From positions 1-37,572 of the forward strand of contig JBBQYL010000023.1 in the NCBI GenBank assembly GCA_038208735.1: 37,572 nt of DNA, written 5' to 3'. Shown here one piece after another: positions 1 to 8,610 of this stretch (its first letter is position 1; each line of letters starts with the position of its first letter). The notes under the pieces are model-generated. The model was not told where the DNA came from, searched no databases, and saw nothing but the letters and a program-made list of their open reading frames with translations. The position numbers and the translations under genes are program-made. Source of the DNA: Scleromatobacter sp038208735. Its GTDB lineage: Bacteria > Pseudomonadota > Gammaproteobacteria > Burkholderiales > Burkholderiaceae_C.

Positions 1-904
1 GGATGCCGAAGGCCGTCATCTCGAGCACGCCCCAGTGCATCACGCCCGCGGCGTAGATGCCGCAGAACAGGATCAGCGCGATCTGCGCGTCGGAGAACAG
101 CATGCGCGACGCGAGGAAGATCGCCGCGTCGCGGTGGTGGCGCACGCTGCGCACGAGCGCGAGCAGGTCGCGCGCGCCACCGGACAGCGCCGCGCCCAGG
201 CCGCCCGAGCGACGCGGCGCATCTTGCGCGAACAGCAGCAAGGGGATGACGCCGAGCACCAGCAGCACGGCCGCGATGGGCGCCGCGATGCGTGCGGGTT
301 CGCCCAGCGCCGCGTCGAGCCCGAACAGCGGCGCGGCCGGCACGAAGCTCCAGTGCACCTTGCCCGACAGCGCGAACGCCCACAGCACGAACACGAGTGC
401 CGCCACCGAGACAACGTTGCCGACGGCCAGCGCGGCGCCCGACATCGTCGCCTCGTCACGCGTGTTGCGCGCCGACCAGGTGATCAGCGAGTTGTGCAGC
501 ACCTCGCCGTAGGTGAACAGCAACGAGATGAACAGCGTCATCAGCAGGATCGTCGGCACGCTCAGCCCCGCGCCGTTCGGCTTGGCCCACCACAGCGCGA
601 AAACCAGCGGGGCGAACAGCAGCGAGATGATGGCCAGCGCCGGCTTGCGCCGACCCATTCGGTCGGCCGCGGCGCCCAGGAACGGCGCCGTGAGGGCGGC
701 CACCAGCCCGCCGAGGAAGCCGTAGGCCGCGATCAGCCCCTGCCCCTTCACCGCGTCGCCCACCAGCACGGTGGCCACGTAGGGCATGAAGATGTAGATG
801 CTGATCAGCGTGATGTACGGGTCGCGTCCGCCCTGGAACCCGACCCATGCGCGGGCGCTGGCGGACATGCGGGCGGGGCTGCCCTGGTCGATGATGGCGC
901 TCAT
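1..904 (-). CDS. UMF1-type MFS permease, C-terminus beyond window
   Basis: The 301 visible residues start MSAIIDQGSPARMSASARAW and form repeated hydrophobic helices. The cytoplasmic loop after the second helix carries AADRMGRRKP, an MFS motif-A signature, and the spacing resembles the UMF1 (Atg22-like) branch. The reading frame stays open to the left edge, so the C-terminal half is missing. The start lies 11 bases after the stop of the TonB-dependent receptor, so the two are very probably co-transcribed and could move one solute across outer and inner membrane in turn. No strong ribosome binding site precedes the ATG, which suggests translational coupling. The substrate cannot be read from the sequence. 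Confidence 0.85.
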   Translation of the reverse strand, partial: MSAIIDQGSPARMSASARAWVGFQGGRDPYITLISIYIFMPYVATVLVGDAVKGQGLIAAYGFLGGLVAALTAPFLGAAADRMGRRKPALAIISLLFAPLVFALWWAKPNGAGLSVPTILLMTLFISLLFTYGEVLHNSLITWSARNTRDEATMSGAALAVGNVVSVAALVFVLWAFALSGKVHWSFVPAAPLFGLDAALGEPARIAAPIAAVLLVLGVIPLLLFAQDAPRRSGGLGAALSGGARDLLALVRSVRHHRDAAIFLASRMLFSDAQIALILFCGIYAAGVMHWGVLEMTAFGI

Positions 905-915
905 GGTGGCGGCGC

Positions 916-3450
916 TCAGAACTTCGTGCCCAGCGTCACGCCGTACAGGCGCGGCGCGTTGGGAAACCCGCTGTAGCTGCCGGCCTGCGCCACGGTGCGG
1001 AAGGTGCCCACCATCGTGCGGTCGTCGAACAGGTTGCGCGCCCATAGCGTCACCGACCAGTGGTTCGGCCTGCTCTCCAGGCCCACGCTCGCGTTGACGT
1101 TCTTCTGGCCGTAGGTGGACAGGTCGGCGGGCGTGGTCTCGATCAGCTGCACCTTGCTCGAGTAGTCGTACTCCGCGCGCAGGAAGCCGGTGAGGCCGCT
1201 GCCGAAGTCCTGGTTGAACGTGGCCGAGGTCGACAGCGACCACTTGGGGATGCCCGCTGGTCGCTGTCCCGACAGATCGCGGAAGGCCGGGGTGAGGCCC
1301 GTGTCCGGATCGACCGGGCAGCGCACGGTGTCGAACGACACGCAGGGCGCGTGGGTGAACGAGTCGTACTTCGCGTCGAGGAACGTGGCCGATCCAGTGA
1401 GCGCCAGCCAGGCGGCCGGGCGGTAAGCGCCGTCCATCTCGAAGCCGCGCGTCGACTCCTTGCCTGCGTTCACCAGGCTGTACCCGGTGCCCGTATACGC
1501 GTTGGACTGGAAGCCCTTGATCGCCTGGTCGAACACCGCCAGCGTGAAATACCCCTTGCGGGTCTCCGTCTTCAAACCCATTTCGAAGTTGGTGACGTTC
1601 TCCGGACCCGCGGTGCGGCCGATGCCGTTGGCGTCCGGCGGACGGCTATCCGACGACAGGTTGTACGCGCCGGCCTTCCATCCCGTCGACCAGCCCGCGT
1701 ACGCGCTCCACGACCCGAAGTCGTAGTTCGCGCGCAACGCCTTGGTGAGCTTGCTGCCCTTGAGCTCGCCCGACTCGTTGGCGTTGGGAAAGTTCACCGG
1801 CGCGTGGTTGGCCGTGTCGCCGTAGAAGAACTGCAACGCGCCCAGCGGGCCGTACAGGTTGGGCGGCAGGCCGATGGCGCCGAACTGCGGCACGTCCTGC
1901 AGGTTCAGCGCCGAGAACTTGTCGGTAAGCGTGACGTCGGACGACGCGCGCTTGCGGTCGGTGAGGTAGGCCAGCCCGCCGGTGAGCGTGAGGTTGTCGG
2001 TGAGGTTCCAGTCGGCATTGCCGAACAGCGACGCCGAGTCCTGCTTCATGGCGTAGTGGTCGAGGATGCCCTGCCCGGCCTGGAAGTAGGTGGAGCCCGG
2101 GACGATGCTGGGCGTGACCAGGCCCTGCAGGAATTCCAGCGCGTAGATGTTGGACTGGCCGCTCAGCGCGCCGGCCAGCGACGGCGGCAGCGCACCCAGC
2201 AGCGCGGCCGGTACCTGACCGCCCAGGCCGTCCGCGTAGGCGCGCATGTCGCTGCCGAAGGTGGTGTCGACGCCGGTGTGCAGCTTCTCCCTTTGCAGGA
2301 AGCCGCCGATCATCCAGTGCAGGGTGTCGCTGCCGTTCGAGGCCAGCCGCAGCTCCTGAGTGAAGGTGGAGATGTCGTTGGCCTGGTTCTTGTTGGCCAG
2401 GTCGGCGCCGGTGAAGTCGACGTCCTGCGTGGAGGCGTTGGTCTGCTTGCGGTCGGCCGTGATGGAGGTGAACGTGCCGATCGACGTCTTCCAGTCGACC
2501 TGCGCAGATGCGCCCTTGCCGCTGAGGCGGTTGGTGGGATCGGTGTTGAAGACGATGTCGTCGCCGAACTTGCGGGTGGGATCGGCCACCGCCTTGCCCA
2601 GCACGCCGCCGATGAACTGCGTGGCCGGCCCGTTCTGCAGCGACACCACGCCGCAGCAGGTCTCGCGCATGCGGTTCCAGTCGACGATCACGCGCGCCTG
2701 CACGTCGGCGTTCGGGTTCCACAGCAGGTCGCCGCGCACCGACTGGCGGTCGCGGTCGTCGACGTCGTTGCCGGTGACCCCGTTGCGCAGGTAGCCGTCG
2801 CGCCTGTTGTTGCTGCCGGACAGGCGAAAGGCCACGGTGTCCGACAGCGGACCGGTGACGGTGGCGCGCTCCTGCAGTCCGTGCAAGTTGCCGACGTCCA
2901 GCGAGGCGGCGCCGCCGAACTTGAACTGTGGCTTGGCGGTGACGATGTTGATCGCACCGGCCGACACGTTCTTGCCGAACAGCGTGGACTGCGGGCCGCG
3001 CAGCACCTCCACGCGCTCGATCTCGGGCAGGTCGTCCAGCGCGGACGAGGTGCGCGAGCGGTACACGCCGTCGACGAACACGCCCACCGAGCTCTCGATG
3101 CCGTCGTTGCCCGCGCCGTTGCCGAAGCCGCGGATGACGAAGTTGGTTTGGCCGACCGCGTTGAACTGCGCCACCTTCAGCGACGGCACCACAGACTGCA
3201 GGTCGATCAGGTCGACGATGTGCGCCTTCTCGATGGTGGCGGCGTTGGTCACCGACACCGAGAGGGGCACGTCCTGCAGCGTCTGCTCGCGCTTCTGCGC
3301 GGTGACGGTCACGCGTTGGGCGACGTCCTCCTCCGGTGCGGGCGCGGCGGCGGCCGAGGCTGCCGGAGTGGGCGCAGCGGCCTGTCCGAACGCGGTGCCG
3401 GTGGCGATCACCTCGAGTGAAACGACGCCGATCTGAAGCATCTTGCGCAT
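916..3450 (-). CDS. TonB-dependent outer-membrane receptor
   Basis: Predicted 844-residue outer-membrane active transporter. A signal peptide (MRKMLQIGVVSLEVIATGTA, cleaved near AFGQ-AAA) is followed by an Ala/Pro-rich linker, a plug domain starting at VTVTAQKREQTLQDVPLSVS with the plug motif RVEVLRGPQSTLFGK, and a long beta-barrel ending in a terminal Phe (TLGTKF). I chose the ATG at 3450 over an in-frame start at 3507 because GGAGACA lies just upstream and the signal peptide then begins at residue 1. This plug style is common in receptors for plant or aromatic compounds and lipids rather than siderophores, but that is family knowledge, not proof. It is divergent from a TetR gene and upstream of an MFS permease, so it belongs to a catabolic locus. 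Confidence 0.93.
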   Translation of the reverse strand: MRKMLQIGVVSLEVIATGTAFGQAAAPTPAASAAAAPAPEEDVAQRVTVTAQKREQTLQDVPLSVSVTNAATIEKAHIVDLIDLQSVVPSLKVAQFNAVGQTNFVIRGFGNGAGNDGIESSVGVFVDGVYRSRTSSALDDLPEIERVEVLRGPQSTLFGKNVSAGAINIVTAKPQFKFGGAASLDVGNLHGLQERATVTGPLSDTVAFRLSGSNNRRDGYLRNGVTGNDVDDRDRQSVRGDLLWNPNADVQARVIVDWNRMRETCCGVVSLQNGPATQFIGGVLGKAVADPTRKFGDDIVFNTDPTNRLSGKGASAQVDWKTSIGTFTSITADRKQTNASTQDVDFTGADLANKNQANDISTFTQELRLASNGSDTLHWMIGGFLQREKLHTGVDTTFGSDMRAYADGLGGQVPAALLGALPPSLAGALSGQSNIYALEFLQGLVTPSIVPGSTYFQAGQGILDHYAMKQDSASLFGNADWNLTDNLTLTGGLAYLTDRKRASSDVTLTDKFSALNLQDVPQFGAIGLPPNLYGPLGALQFFYGDTANHAPVNFPNANESGELKGSKLTKALRANYDFGSWSAYAGWSTGWKAGAYNLSSDSRPPDANGIGRTAGPENVTNFEMGLKTETRKGYFTLAVFDQAIKGFQSNAYTGTGYSLVNAGKESTRGFEMDGAYRPAAWLALTGSATFLDAKYDSFTHAPCVSFDTVRCPVDPDTGLTPAFRDLSGQRPAGIPKWSLSTSATFNQDFGSGLTGFLRAEYDYSSKVQLIETTPADLSTYGQKNVNASVGLESRPNHWSVTLWARNLFDDRTMVGTFRTVAQAGSYSGFPNAPRLYGVTLGTKF

Positions 3451-3508
3451 GTCATTTGTCTCCGTTGTGCGCGCGCTCTCGTGGGTTTGGAGCACGCTGT
3501 TGGGCACA

Positions 3509-3544
3509 TTTTTAGTTCAGACTAAGTTTTTTAGTCAATACTAG
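3509..3544 (-). promoter_or_regulatory. Divergent promoter with twin TetR-type operators
   Basis: Two similar palindromes lie 19 bp apart: TTAGT-TCAG-ACTAA at 3512-3525 and TTAGT-CAAT-ACTAG at 3531-3544. On the minus strand a possible -35 TTGACT (3533-3538) and a weak -10 TAAAAA (3509-3514), 18 bp apart, overlap both sites. Bound protein would therefore block receptor transcription. The position between the receptor and a divergent TetR gene makes that regulator the obvious ligand. The repeats are seen directly; the promoter boxes and the regulator assignment are inference. Confidence 0.6.
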
Positions 3545-3631
3545 GAAAACCCTCGCAGCGAATCCGGGGATGCTGGTCAGAATCCGGCTCGTGGACACTG
3601 GCAGCAGTGCCACGAACCTTGTTGACCTTCC

Positions 3632-4303
3632 ATGCCGACCGCCCAAGCCAAGCCCAAGAAGACCGTTTCCAGCAGCCGCAAGGCCGAAGGCATGCGCGAG
3701 ACGATCATTCGCGCGGCCACCGAGCAGATCAATTCGAAGAGCTACGCGCTGGCCACGCTGACCGGCATCGCCGCGAAGCTGGACATGCGCGACGCCGCGC
3801 TGTACCACTACTTCCCCAGCAAGCAGGCCCTGGCCTACGCGTGCCATCGCTCGTCGCTGACGCGAGTGGAGACGCTGCTGGTGGACACCGACCAGGCCGG
3901 CGGCAGCGGCGAGGAGAAGCTGCGCCACTTCATCCGCGCGATGCTCGACGAGGCGGCCGCCAACGGCCCGCAGCTGTACTTCGGCGACTTCTCCTACCTC
4001 GAGTCGCCGCAGCGCAAGGCGATCGCCGCGTGGGGCGACCGGCTGCGCGACATGCTCATCAAGTTCCTCAAGGAAGGCATGGCCGACGGCTCGATCGTGC
4101 AGTGCGAGCCCGAACTGTCGGTGCAGTTGCTCATGGGCATGCTGATCTGGCTGGGCAAGTGGGTGCCGTCGGTGGAAGGACTCACCGTCGACCGCCTGAT
4201 GAGCGCGATCGACGCCACCGTCTTCCGCGGCCTGGATCGCGGCCAGTTCCAGGAGCACGGCCATGCCGCTGCCGACGCGAAATCGAAAAGGAATCTCCCA
4301 TGA
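3632..4303 (+). CDS. TetR-family repressor of the catabolic locus
   Basis: A 223-residue regulator. The N-terminal helix-turn-helix spans roughly residues 22-66 and ends in the family hallmark AALYHYFPSKQALAYA, followed by a helical ligand-binding domain. The first 20 residues form a Lys-rich basic arm. The stop overlaps the next start (ATGA), so it is translationally coupled to the dehydrogenase and likely autoregulated through the palindromes 90-120 bp upstream. The ATG at 3632 lacks a clear Shine-Dalgarno sequence. The effector is unknown; for this arrangement a pathway substrate or its CoA or aldehyde derivative would be usual. Confidence 0.9.
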   Translation: MPTAQAKPKKTVSSSRKAEGMRETIIRAATEQINSKSYALATLTGIAAKLDMRDAALYHYFPSKQALAYACHRSSLTRVETLLVDTDQAGGSGEEKLRHFIRAMLDEAAANGPQLYFGDFSYLESPQRKAIAAWGDRLRDMLIKFLKEGMADGSIVQCEPELSVQLLMGMLIWLGKWVPSVEGLTVDRLMSAIDATVFRGLDRGQFQEHGHAAADAKSKRNLP

Positions 4304-5223
4304 AAGCTTTGCAGTTCCAGGGCGTCGGCGAGCCGCTGCGCCTGGCCGACGTGCCGCGTCCGGTGGCCGAAACGGGCGGCCTCGTCTTCAAGGTGAAGGC
4401 CTGCGGCATCTGCGCGTCCGACCTGCACGCGGCCGAGGTCCCGGGCCTGCTGCAGTTCGGCAACGTGCTGGGCCACGAGTACTCGGGCACGGTCGTAGAG
4501 GTCGGGCCCGGCGTGTCGGGCTGGAAGGTGGGCGAGCGCCTGGTGGCGCTGCCCGCCAAGCCCTGCGGCGCCTGCGCCGCCTGCACATCGGGTGCGCCGC
4601 AATCGTGCAGCGCCATCGTGGCGCAGGGCTTCGACCCGCGCATGCCCGGCGCCTACGCCGAATACGCCACCTGCATGGCCGACCTGGCCATGAAGATTCC
4701 CGACGGCCTCAGCGACGTCGACGCCGCCACCATCGAGCCGCTGGCCGTGGGCCTGGGCGCGTGGAAGTCCGCCAACGTGCCGCCCGGCGCGGACGTGCTC
4801 ATCGTGGGCGCCGGCATCATCGGCCTGTCGGTGGCCAAGTGGGCCCGGTTCTTCGGCAACCCCGTGGCCGAGTTCGCGCGCCAGACCGGCCGCCAGCCCT
4901 CGGTGATCTTCGAGTGCGTGGGCCGGCCGCTGCTGGCCCACCTGATAGCCATCGCACCGCCCGGCGCCCAGCTGGTGCTGGCCGGTACGGGTATGCAGCC
5001 GGAGTCGTTCACGGTGGTCTCGGCCGCGCTGAAGCGCCTGCGCATGACGTTCCCGCTGGCCTACACGGCCGACGACTTCCCGTTCGTGCAACGCATGATC
5101 GCGGCCGGCCGCATCGCGGTGGAGGGCCTGGTCACGGCCACGGTGTCCCTGGACGAGGCGCCCGCGATGTTCGCGCTGCTGGGCCAGCCGAACGATCACT
5201 GCAAGGTGTTGATCACACCTTAG
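4300..5223 (+). CDS. Zinc alcohol dehydrogenase, internally deleted
   Basis: A 307-residue member of the medium-chain dehydrogenase family, which oxidises alcohols with NAD(P). The GroES-like half is complete: catalytic-zinc ligands C38, H59-E60 and E146, and structural-zinc cysteines C89, C92, C95 and C103. The Rossmann half starts normally with GAGIIG (170-175), then passes from WARFFG straight into NPVAEFARQTGRQPSVIFEC. Relatives have about 35-40 more residues here, holding beta-2 and the following strand that select the cofactor. The reading frame is intact, so this looks like a clean in-frame deletion near 4855-4863. The start overlaps the tetR stop and has AAAGGAA upstream. It may be inactive, or catalytic in an altered way. 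Confidence 0.85.
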   Translation: MKALQFQGVGEPLRLADVPRPVAETGGLVFKVKACGICASDLHAAEVPGLLQFGNVLGHEYSGTVVEVGPGVSGWKVGERLVALPAKPCGACAACTSGAPQSCSAIVAQGFDPRMPGAYAEYATCMADLAMKIPDGLSDVDAATIEPLAVGLGAWKSANVPPGADVLIVGAGIIGLSVAKWARFFGNPVAEFARQTGRQPSVIFECVGRPLLAHLIAIAPPGAQLVLAGTGMQPESFTVVSAALKRLRMTFPLAYTADDFPFVQRMIAAGRIAVEGLVTATVSLDEAPAMFALLGQPNDHCKVLITP

Positions 5224-5301
5224 AACCCCCGCAAGAACCGACATCGGGCCTGCACCCGAGCCGCCGGTGTGTCCGGCCGAGACCTGAAGGAGACCCTCGC
5301 C

Positions 5302-7014
5302 ATGAACGATTCGAACCCGCCGCTGCGCCCGCCGCAGCGCTTCGCCCACGCGCTGCGCCGCCACGGCGTGGAATTCCTTTTCGGCCAGAGCAACCCGCCC
5401 TCGCTGACGCTGGCCTGCGACGACATCGGCATCCGCCAGATCGGCTATCGACAGGAGAACGCGGGCACCTACATGGCCGACGCGTATGCGCGCGTCACGG
5501 GCCGGGTGCCGGTGGTGACGGCGCAGAACGGCCCCGCAGCCACGCTGCTGGTGCCGGGCCTGGCGGAGTGCCTCTCGGCCTCGGTGCCGATCGTCGCGCT
5601 GGTGCAGGACGTGGGCCCCGGCGCGCGCGACCGCAACGCATTCCAGGAGCTCGACCAGCTGGAGCTGTTCAAGGGCGTGGCCAAGTGGATCCGCCGCGTC
5701 ACCAGCGCCAGCCGCATCGAGGACTACGTGGACATGGCCTTCGCCGCGGCCGCCAGCGGCCGGCCCGGGCCGGCGGTGCTGCTGGTATCGATGGAGCTGC
5801 TGGCCGAGCGCGACAAGCAGGCCATCGCCGCGCCGCGCCAGGCGGCGCTGGGCCACTACCCGCTGGATCGCGTGCAGCCGGATCCCGCCGTCATCGCCGC
5901 GGCGGCGCATTTGCTGGCCGATGCCCGCGCGCCCATCGTCTACGCCGGCGGCGGCGTGATCGGCTCCGGCGCGCACGCCGAGCTGCGCGCGCTGCAGGAG
6001 CGGGCCAGCCTGCCGGTGGCCACCAGCACCATGGGCAAGGGCGGCGTCGACGAGTCGCACCCGCTGTCGATGGGCGTGATCGGCTACTTCATGGCCACCC
6101 GCGGCATGGCCAAGTTCGCCAGGCCGCTGGTCACCGACGCCGACGTCGTGCTGCTGGTGGGCAACCGCACCAACCAGAACGGCACCGACTCGTGGACGCT
6201 GCTGCCGCGCGGCGCCACCTACATCCACATCGACATCGACGAGATCGAGATCGGCCGCAACTACGAGTCGCTGCGGCTCAAGGGCGACGCGAAGCTGACG
6301 CTCCGCGCGCTCAACGAGGCGTTGGCGACGATCGACCTCACGAAGCGCCACGCCGCGCGTCCGGCGCTCGAACGCACGTTGTCCGCCGCGAAGGCGCAGC
6401 ACCGTTCGGAGATCGCGGAGGTCACGCAGTCGGACGCGTCGCCGATCCGTCCCGAGCGCTTCATGGCCGAACTGGAGAAGCAGCTGGCCGACGACCACAT
6501 CGTCGTCGCCGACGCGAGCTTCTCGTCGATCTGGATCGCCAACTACCTGGCGGCCACGCAGCAGCGCCGCTTCATCACGCCGCGCGGCCAGGCCGGCCTG
6601 GGCTGGGGCTTTCCGATGGCGCTCGGCGCGCGCATCGGCCAGCCGCAGAGGCCGGTGTTCTGCGTGGTGGGCGACGGCGGCTTCGGCCACGTGTGGTCGG
6701 AGCTGGAGACCGCACGCCGCCACGGCATCCGCGTGGTGGTAGCGGTGATGAACAACGGCATCCTGGGCTACCAGAAGCACGCCGAGGACGCGGGGCTGGG
6801 CCGCCACACCAACATCTGCGACTTCGCCGACGTCGACCACGCCGCCATCGCGCGCGCCTGCGGCGTGAAGGGCCTGCGGCTGGAGCGCGCGTCCGACATC
6901 GCCGCGGTCATCGCCGAGGCCCTCGCCACCGACGGCCCGGTGCTGATCGACGTGATCGCCGACCCGGCCGCGATGCCGCCGGTGACCGTGTTCACCCACC
7001 TTCCCAACTACTGA
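5302..7014 (+). CDS. ThDP-dependent acetolactate-synthase-like enzyme
   Basis: A 570-residue enzyme with the three-domain layout of acetolactate synthase, benzaldehyde lyase and related ThDP enzymes. E52 in YRQENAG is the cofactor-activating glutamate. The ThDP/Mg motif runs from GDGG (about residue 457) to NNGILGY, about 27 residues later. The start at 5302 is set by AAGGAG nine bases upstream; an in-frame ATG at 5269 lacks that signal. No small regulatory subunit gene is adjacent, and the neighbours are dehydrogenases and transporters, so a biosynthetic ilvB role is unlikely. It more likely cleaves or joins a carbon-carbon bond next to a carbonyl made by the flanking dehydrogenases. The exact substrate is unknown. 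Confidence 0.88.
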   Translation: MNDSNPPLRPPQRFAHALRRHGVEFLFGQSNPPSLTLACDDIGIRQIGYRQENAGTYMADAYARVTGRVPVVTAQNGPAATLLVPGLAECLSASVPIVALVQDVGPGARDRNAFQELDQLELFKGVAKWIRRVTSASRIEDYVDMAFAAAASGRPGPAVLLVSMELLAERDKQAIAAPRQAALGHYPLDRVQPDPAVIAAAAHLLADARAPIVYAGGGVIGSGAHAELRALQERASLPVATSTMGKGGVDESHPLSMGVIGYFMATRGMAKFARPLVTDADVVLLVGNRTNQNGTDSWTLLPRGATYIHIDIDEIEIGRNYESLRLKGDAKLTLRALNEALATIDLTKRHAARPALERTLSAAKAQHRSEIAEVTQSDASPIRPERFMAELEKQLADDHIVVADASFSSIWIANYLAATQQRRFITPRGQAGLGWGFPMALGARIGQPQRPVFCVVGDGGFGHVWSELETARRHGIRVVVAVMNNGILGYQKHAEDAGLGRHTNICDFADVDHAAIARACGVKGLRLERASDIAAVIAEALATDGPVLIDVIADPAAMPPVTVFTHLPNY

Positions 7015-7030
7015 CATCGAAGGAGCCCGC

Positions 7031-7798
7031 ATGGACTCGACGAACCCGTTCGGCCTGAAGGACAAGGCCGTCTTCATCACCGGCGGCGCCTCGGGCATCG
7101 GGCTGGGCACCGCAGAACGCTTCCTGGCCGAGGGCGCGCGCGTGGTCATCGCCGATATCCAGCCGCCGCCGCAAGCGCTGCTGGACGCCGGGGCGGTGTT
7201 CCTGACGGTGGACGTGACGCAGCGCGAGGTCGTCGTCGAGGCCTTCGCCGCCGCCGAGAAGGCCATCGGCCCGCTCGACGCCATCGTCCACAACGCCGGG
7301 ATGCCCGGCAAGGGCGCGCACATCGTCGACTCCGACGAGGCGGTGCTGGACAAGGTGGTGGCGCTGAACTTCTACGGCACCTACTACGTGCTCAAGTACG
7401 GCCCGCGCCACATGCGCGACGGCGGCGCCATCGTCACCACCGCATCGGTGGCCGGGCTGCAGCAGAACGAGGGCTTCTTCGACTACAGCGCCACCAAGGC
7501 CGCCGTCATCAGCATGACCAAGACCGCCGCGGTGGAACTGGGAATGCGCGGCATCCGCTGCAACGCCGTGTGCCCGGGGCCCGTCCGCACGCCGATGCTG
7601 CCGCCGGGCCACATCCTCAACACGCTCGCCAGGCAGCTGTCGGCCGTGGGCCGCATCGCCGAGGTGGACGACCTGGTGGGCGTGTACCACTTCCTGGTCA
7701 GCGACCAGAGCCGCTACGTCACGGGGCACACGATGGTGGTGGACGGCGGCCGGCTGACGGGATATCGAAAGTCGGTGCTGGCGATGCTGGCGCCCTGA
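7031..7798 (+). CDS. SDR-family alcohol dehydrogenase
   Basis: A 255-residue classical short-chain dehydrogenase. The nucleotide motif TGGASGIG is at 17-24, and an acidic residue after beta-2 (D42 in IADIQ) favours NAD over NADP. NAG is at 88-90, with catalytic S139, Y152 and K156 in the S...YxxxK pattern. GAAGGAG precedes the ATG at ideal distance, and the gap from the ThDP enzyme is 16 bases, so it is in the same operon. The C-terminal region (PVRTPMLPPGH, then VVDGG) is typical of hydroxysteroid- or coniferyl-alcohol-like SDRs, but the substrate cannot be fixed. It is probably the second oxidising step of the locus. Confidence 0.92.
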   Translation: MDSTNPFGLKDKAVFITGGASGIGLGTAERFLAEGARVVIADIQPPPQALLDAGAVFLTVDVTQREVVVEAFAAAEKAIGPLDAIVHNAGMPGKGAHIVDSDEAVLDKVVALNFYGTYYVLKYGPRHMRDGGAIVTTASVAGLQQNEGFFDYSATKAAVISMTKTAAVELGMRGIRCNAVCPGPVRTPMLPPGHILNTLARQLSAVGRIAEVDDLVGVYHFLVSDQSRYVTGHTMVVDGGRLTGYRKSVLAMLAP

Positions 7799-7841
7799 GC
7801 AAGGCGGGCCGCGGAGCGCCGGAAGAAGGCGCGCGCCGCCT

Positions 7842-8480
7842 TCAGCTCAGGGACGCGGCGATGCCGGCATGGATGAAGTCCGCCGCGCTGTCCATCGCCA
7901 CATCGAGGTTCTCCGTCGGCACGGTCTCCAGCCGCAGGGCGAACGCCGTGAGGGCCGCGTGCAAGGCGCCCCGCGCGAGGATGAACGTCTTGCCGATGGC
8001 TGCTCTTCTCGCGTCGGCGGTGGCGAGCGTCAACGCGTGCAGGACGACGGGCTCGGAACAATCCAGCTTCTGCCGTATGCCCAGGCCGACGTTGTCGTCG
8101 TTCATCAGCTTGACCAGTAAACGAAGGTAGTCGGCGCCGCCGGTCTCGATCAGAAGTTCGAATTCGTGCCGTACCCAGACGGCCGTCAGCTGCACGAACG
8201 ACCCCGCGAGACCCTCGACGAAGAGTGCGCTTCGAAAGCCGTCCATCCGGATCCTGCACTGGTCGTGATGCCTGCCGATGACCGCGGCGAGGAGTTGCTC
8301 CTTCGATCCGAAATGGTGATCGACCAGAGTCAACGAGACTTCGGCGCTCGCGGCGATGTCGCGGAGACTGGCGCCCCGGAATCCGCTCGCGCTGAAGGCA
8401 CGCCCCGCCGACGCGAGGATCCGCGACCTGCGATCCTGCGAGTTGTTGGAGTGGGAGAGCGGAGGGAGGATTGAAGTCAT
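7842..8480 (-). CDS. TetR-family transcriptional regulator
   Basis: A 212-residue regulator if started at ATG 8480 (MTSILPPLSHSNN); a GTG at 8516 would add 12 Arg-rich residues. The helix-turn-helix covers about residues 17-65 and ends in TLVDHHFGSKEQLLAAV, followed by a C-terminal helical domain with a Cys and several Met residues that could line a ligand pocket. It converges on the SDR gene, 43 bases apart, so it is not in that operon and probably does not belong to the catabolic locus. Its target is unknown; the gene to its right on the same strand is an immunity gene. Confidence 0.85.
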   Translation of the reverse strand: MTSILPPLSHSNNSQDRRSRILASAGRAFSASGFRGASLRDIAASAEVSLTLVDHHFGSKEQLLAAVIGRHHDQCRIRMDGFRSALFVEGLAGSFVQLTAVWVRHEFELLIETGGADYLRLLVKLMNDDNVGLGIRQKLDCSEPVVLHALTLATADARRAAIGKTFILARGALHAALTAFALRLETVPTENLDVAMDSAADFIHAGIAASLS

Positions 8481-8610
8481 GCGCCGCCCGATGATGCGCC
8501 GTGACAGGCGCCGCACGCGACTTAATTTGGCGGGGACAAACGTTCAGCCGCCCGTGACGGCGCGCTGTTGGACTTCAGCACTGCTTGGTCGAAGGCCGAG
8601 AGGCCGCCAT

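Noticed and set aside
5302..7014. Biosynthetic acetolactate synthase ilvB
   Set aside because: No ilvN or ilvC neighbours; the operon holds a TetR regulator, dehydrogenases and uptake genes instead.
3994..7353. A 1,119-codon open frame opposite the dehydrogenase, ThDP and SDR genes
   Set aside because: Antisense shadow of three well-supported genes, with no recognisable domain.
7801..7842. Bidirectional terminator between the SDR and tetR genes (AAGGCGG ... CCGCCTT)
   Set aside because: The arms are 28 bases apart, and in this GC-rich sequence such a match is easily due to chance; no T-run.
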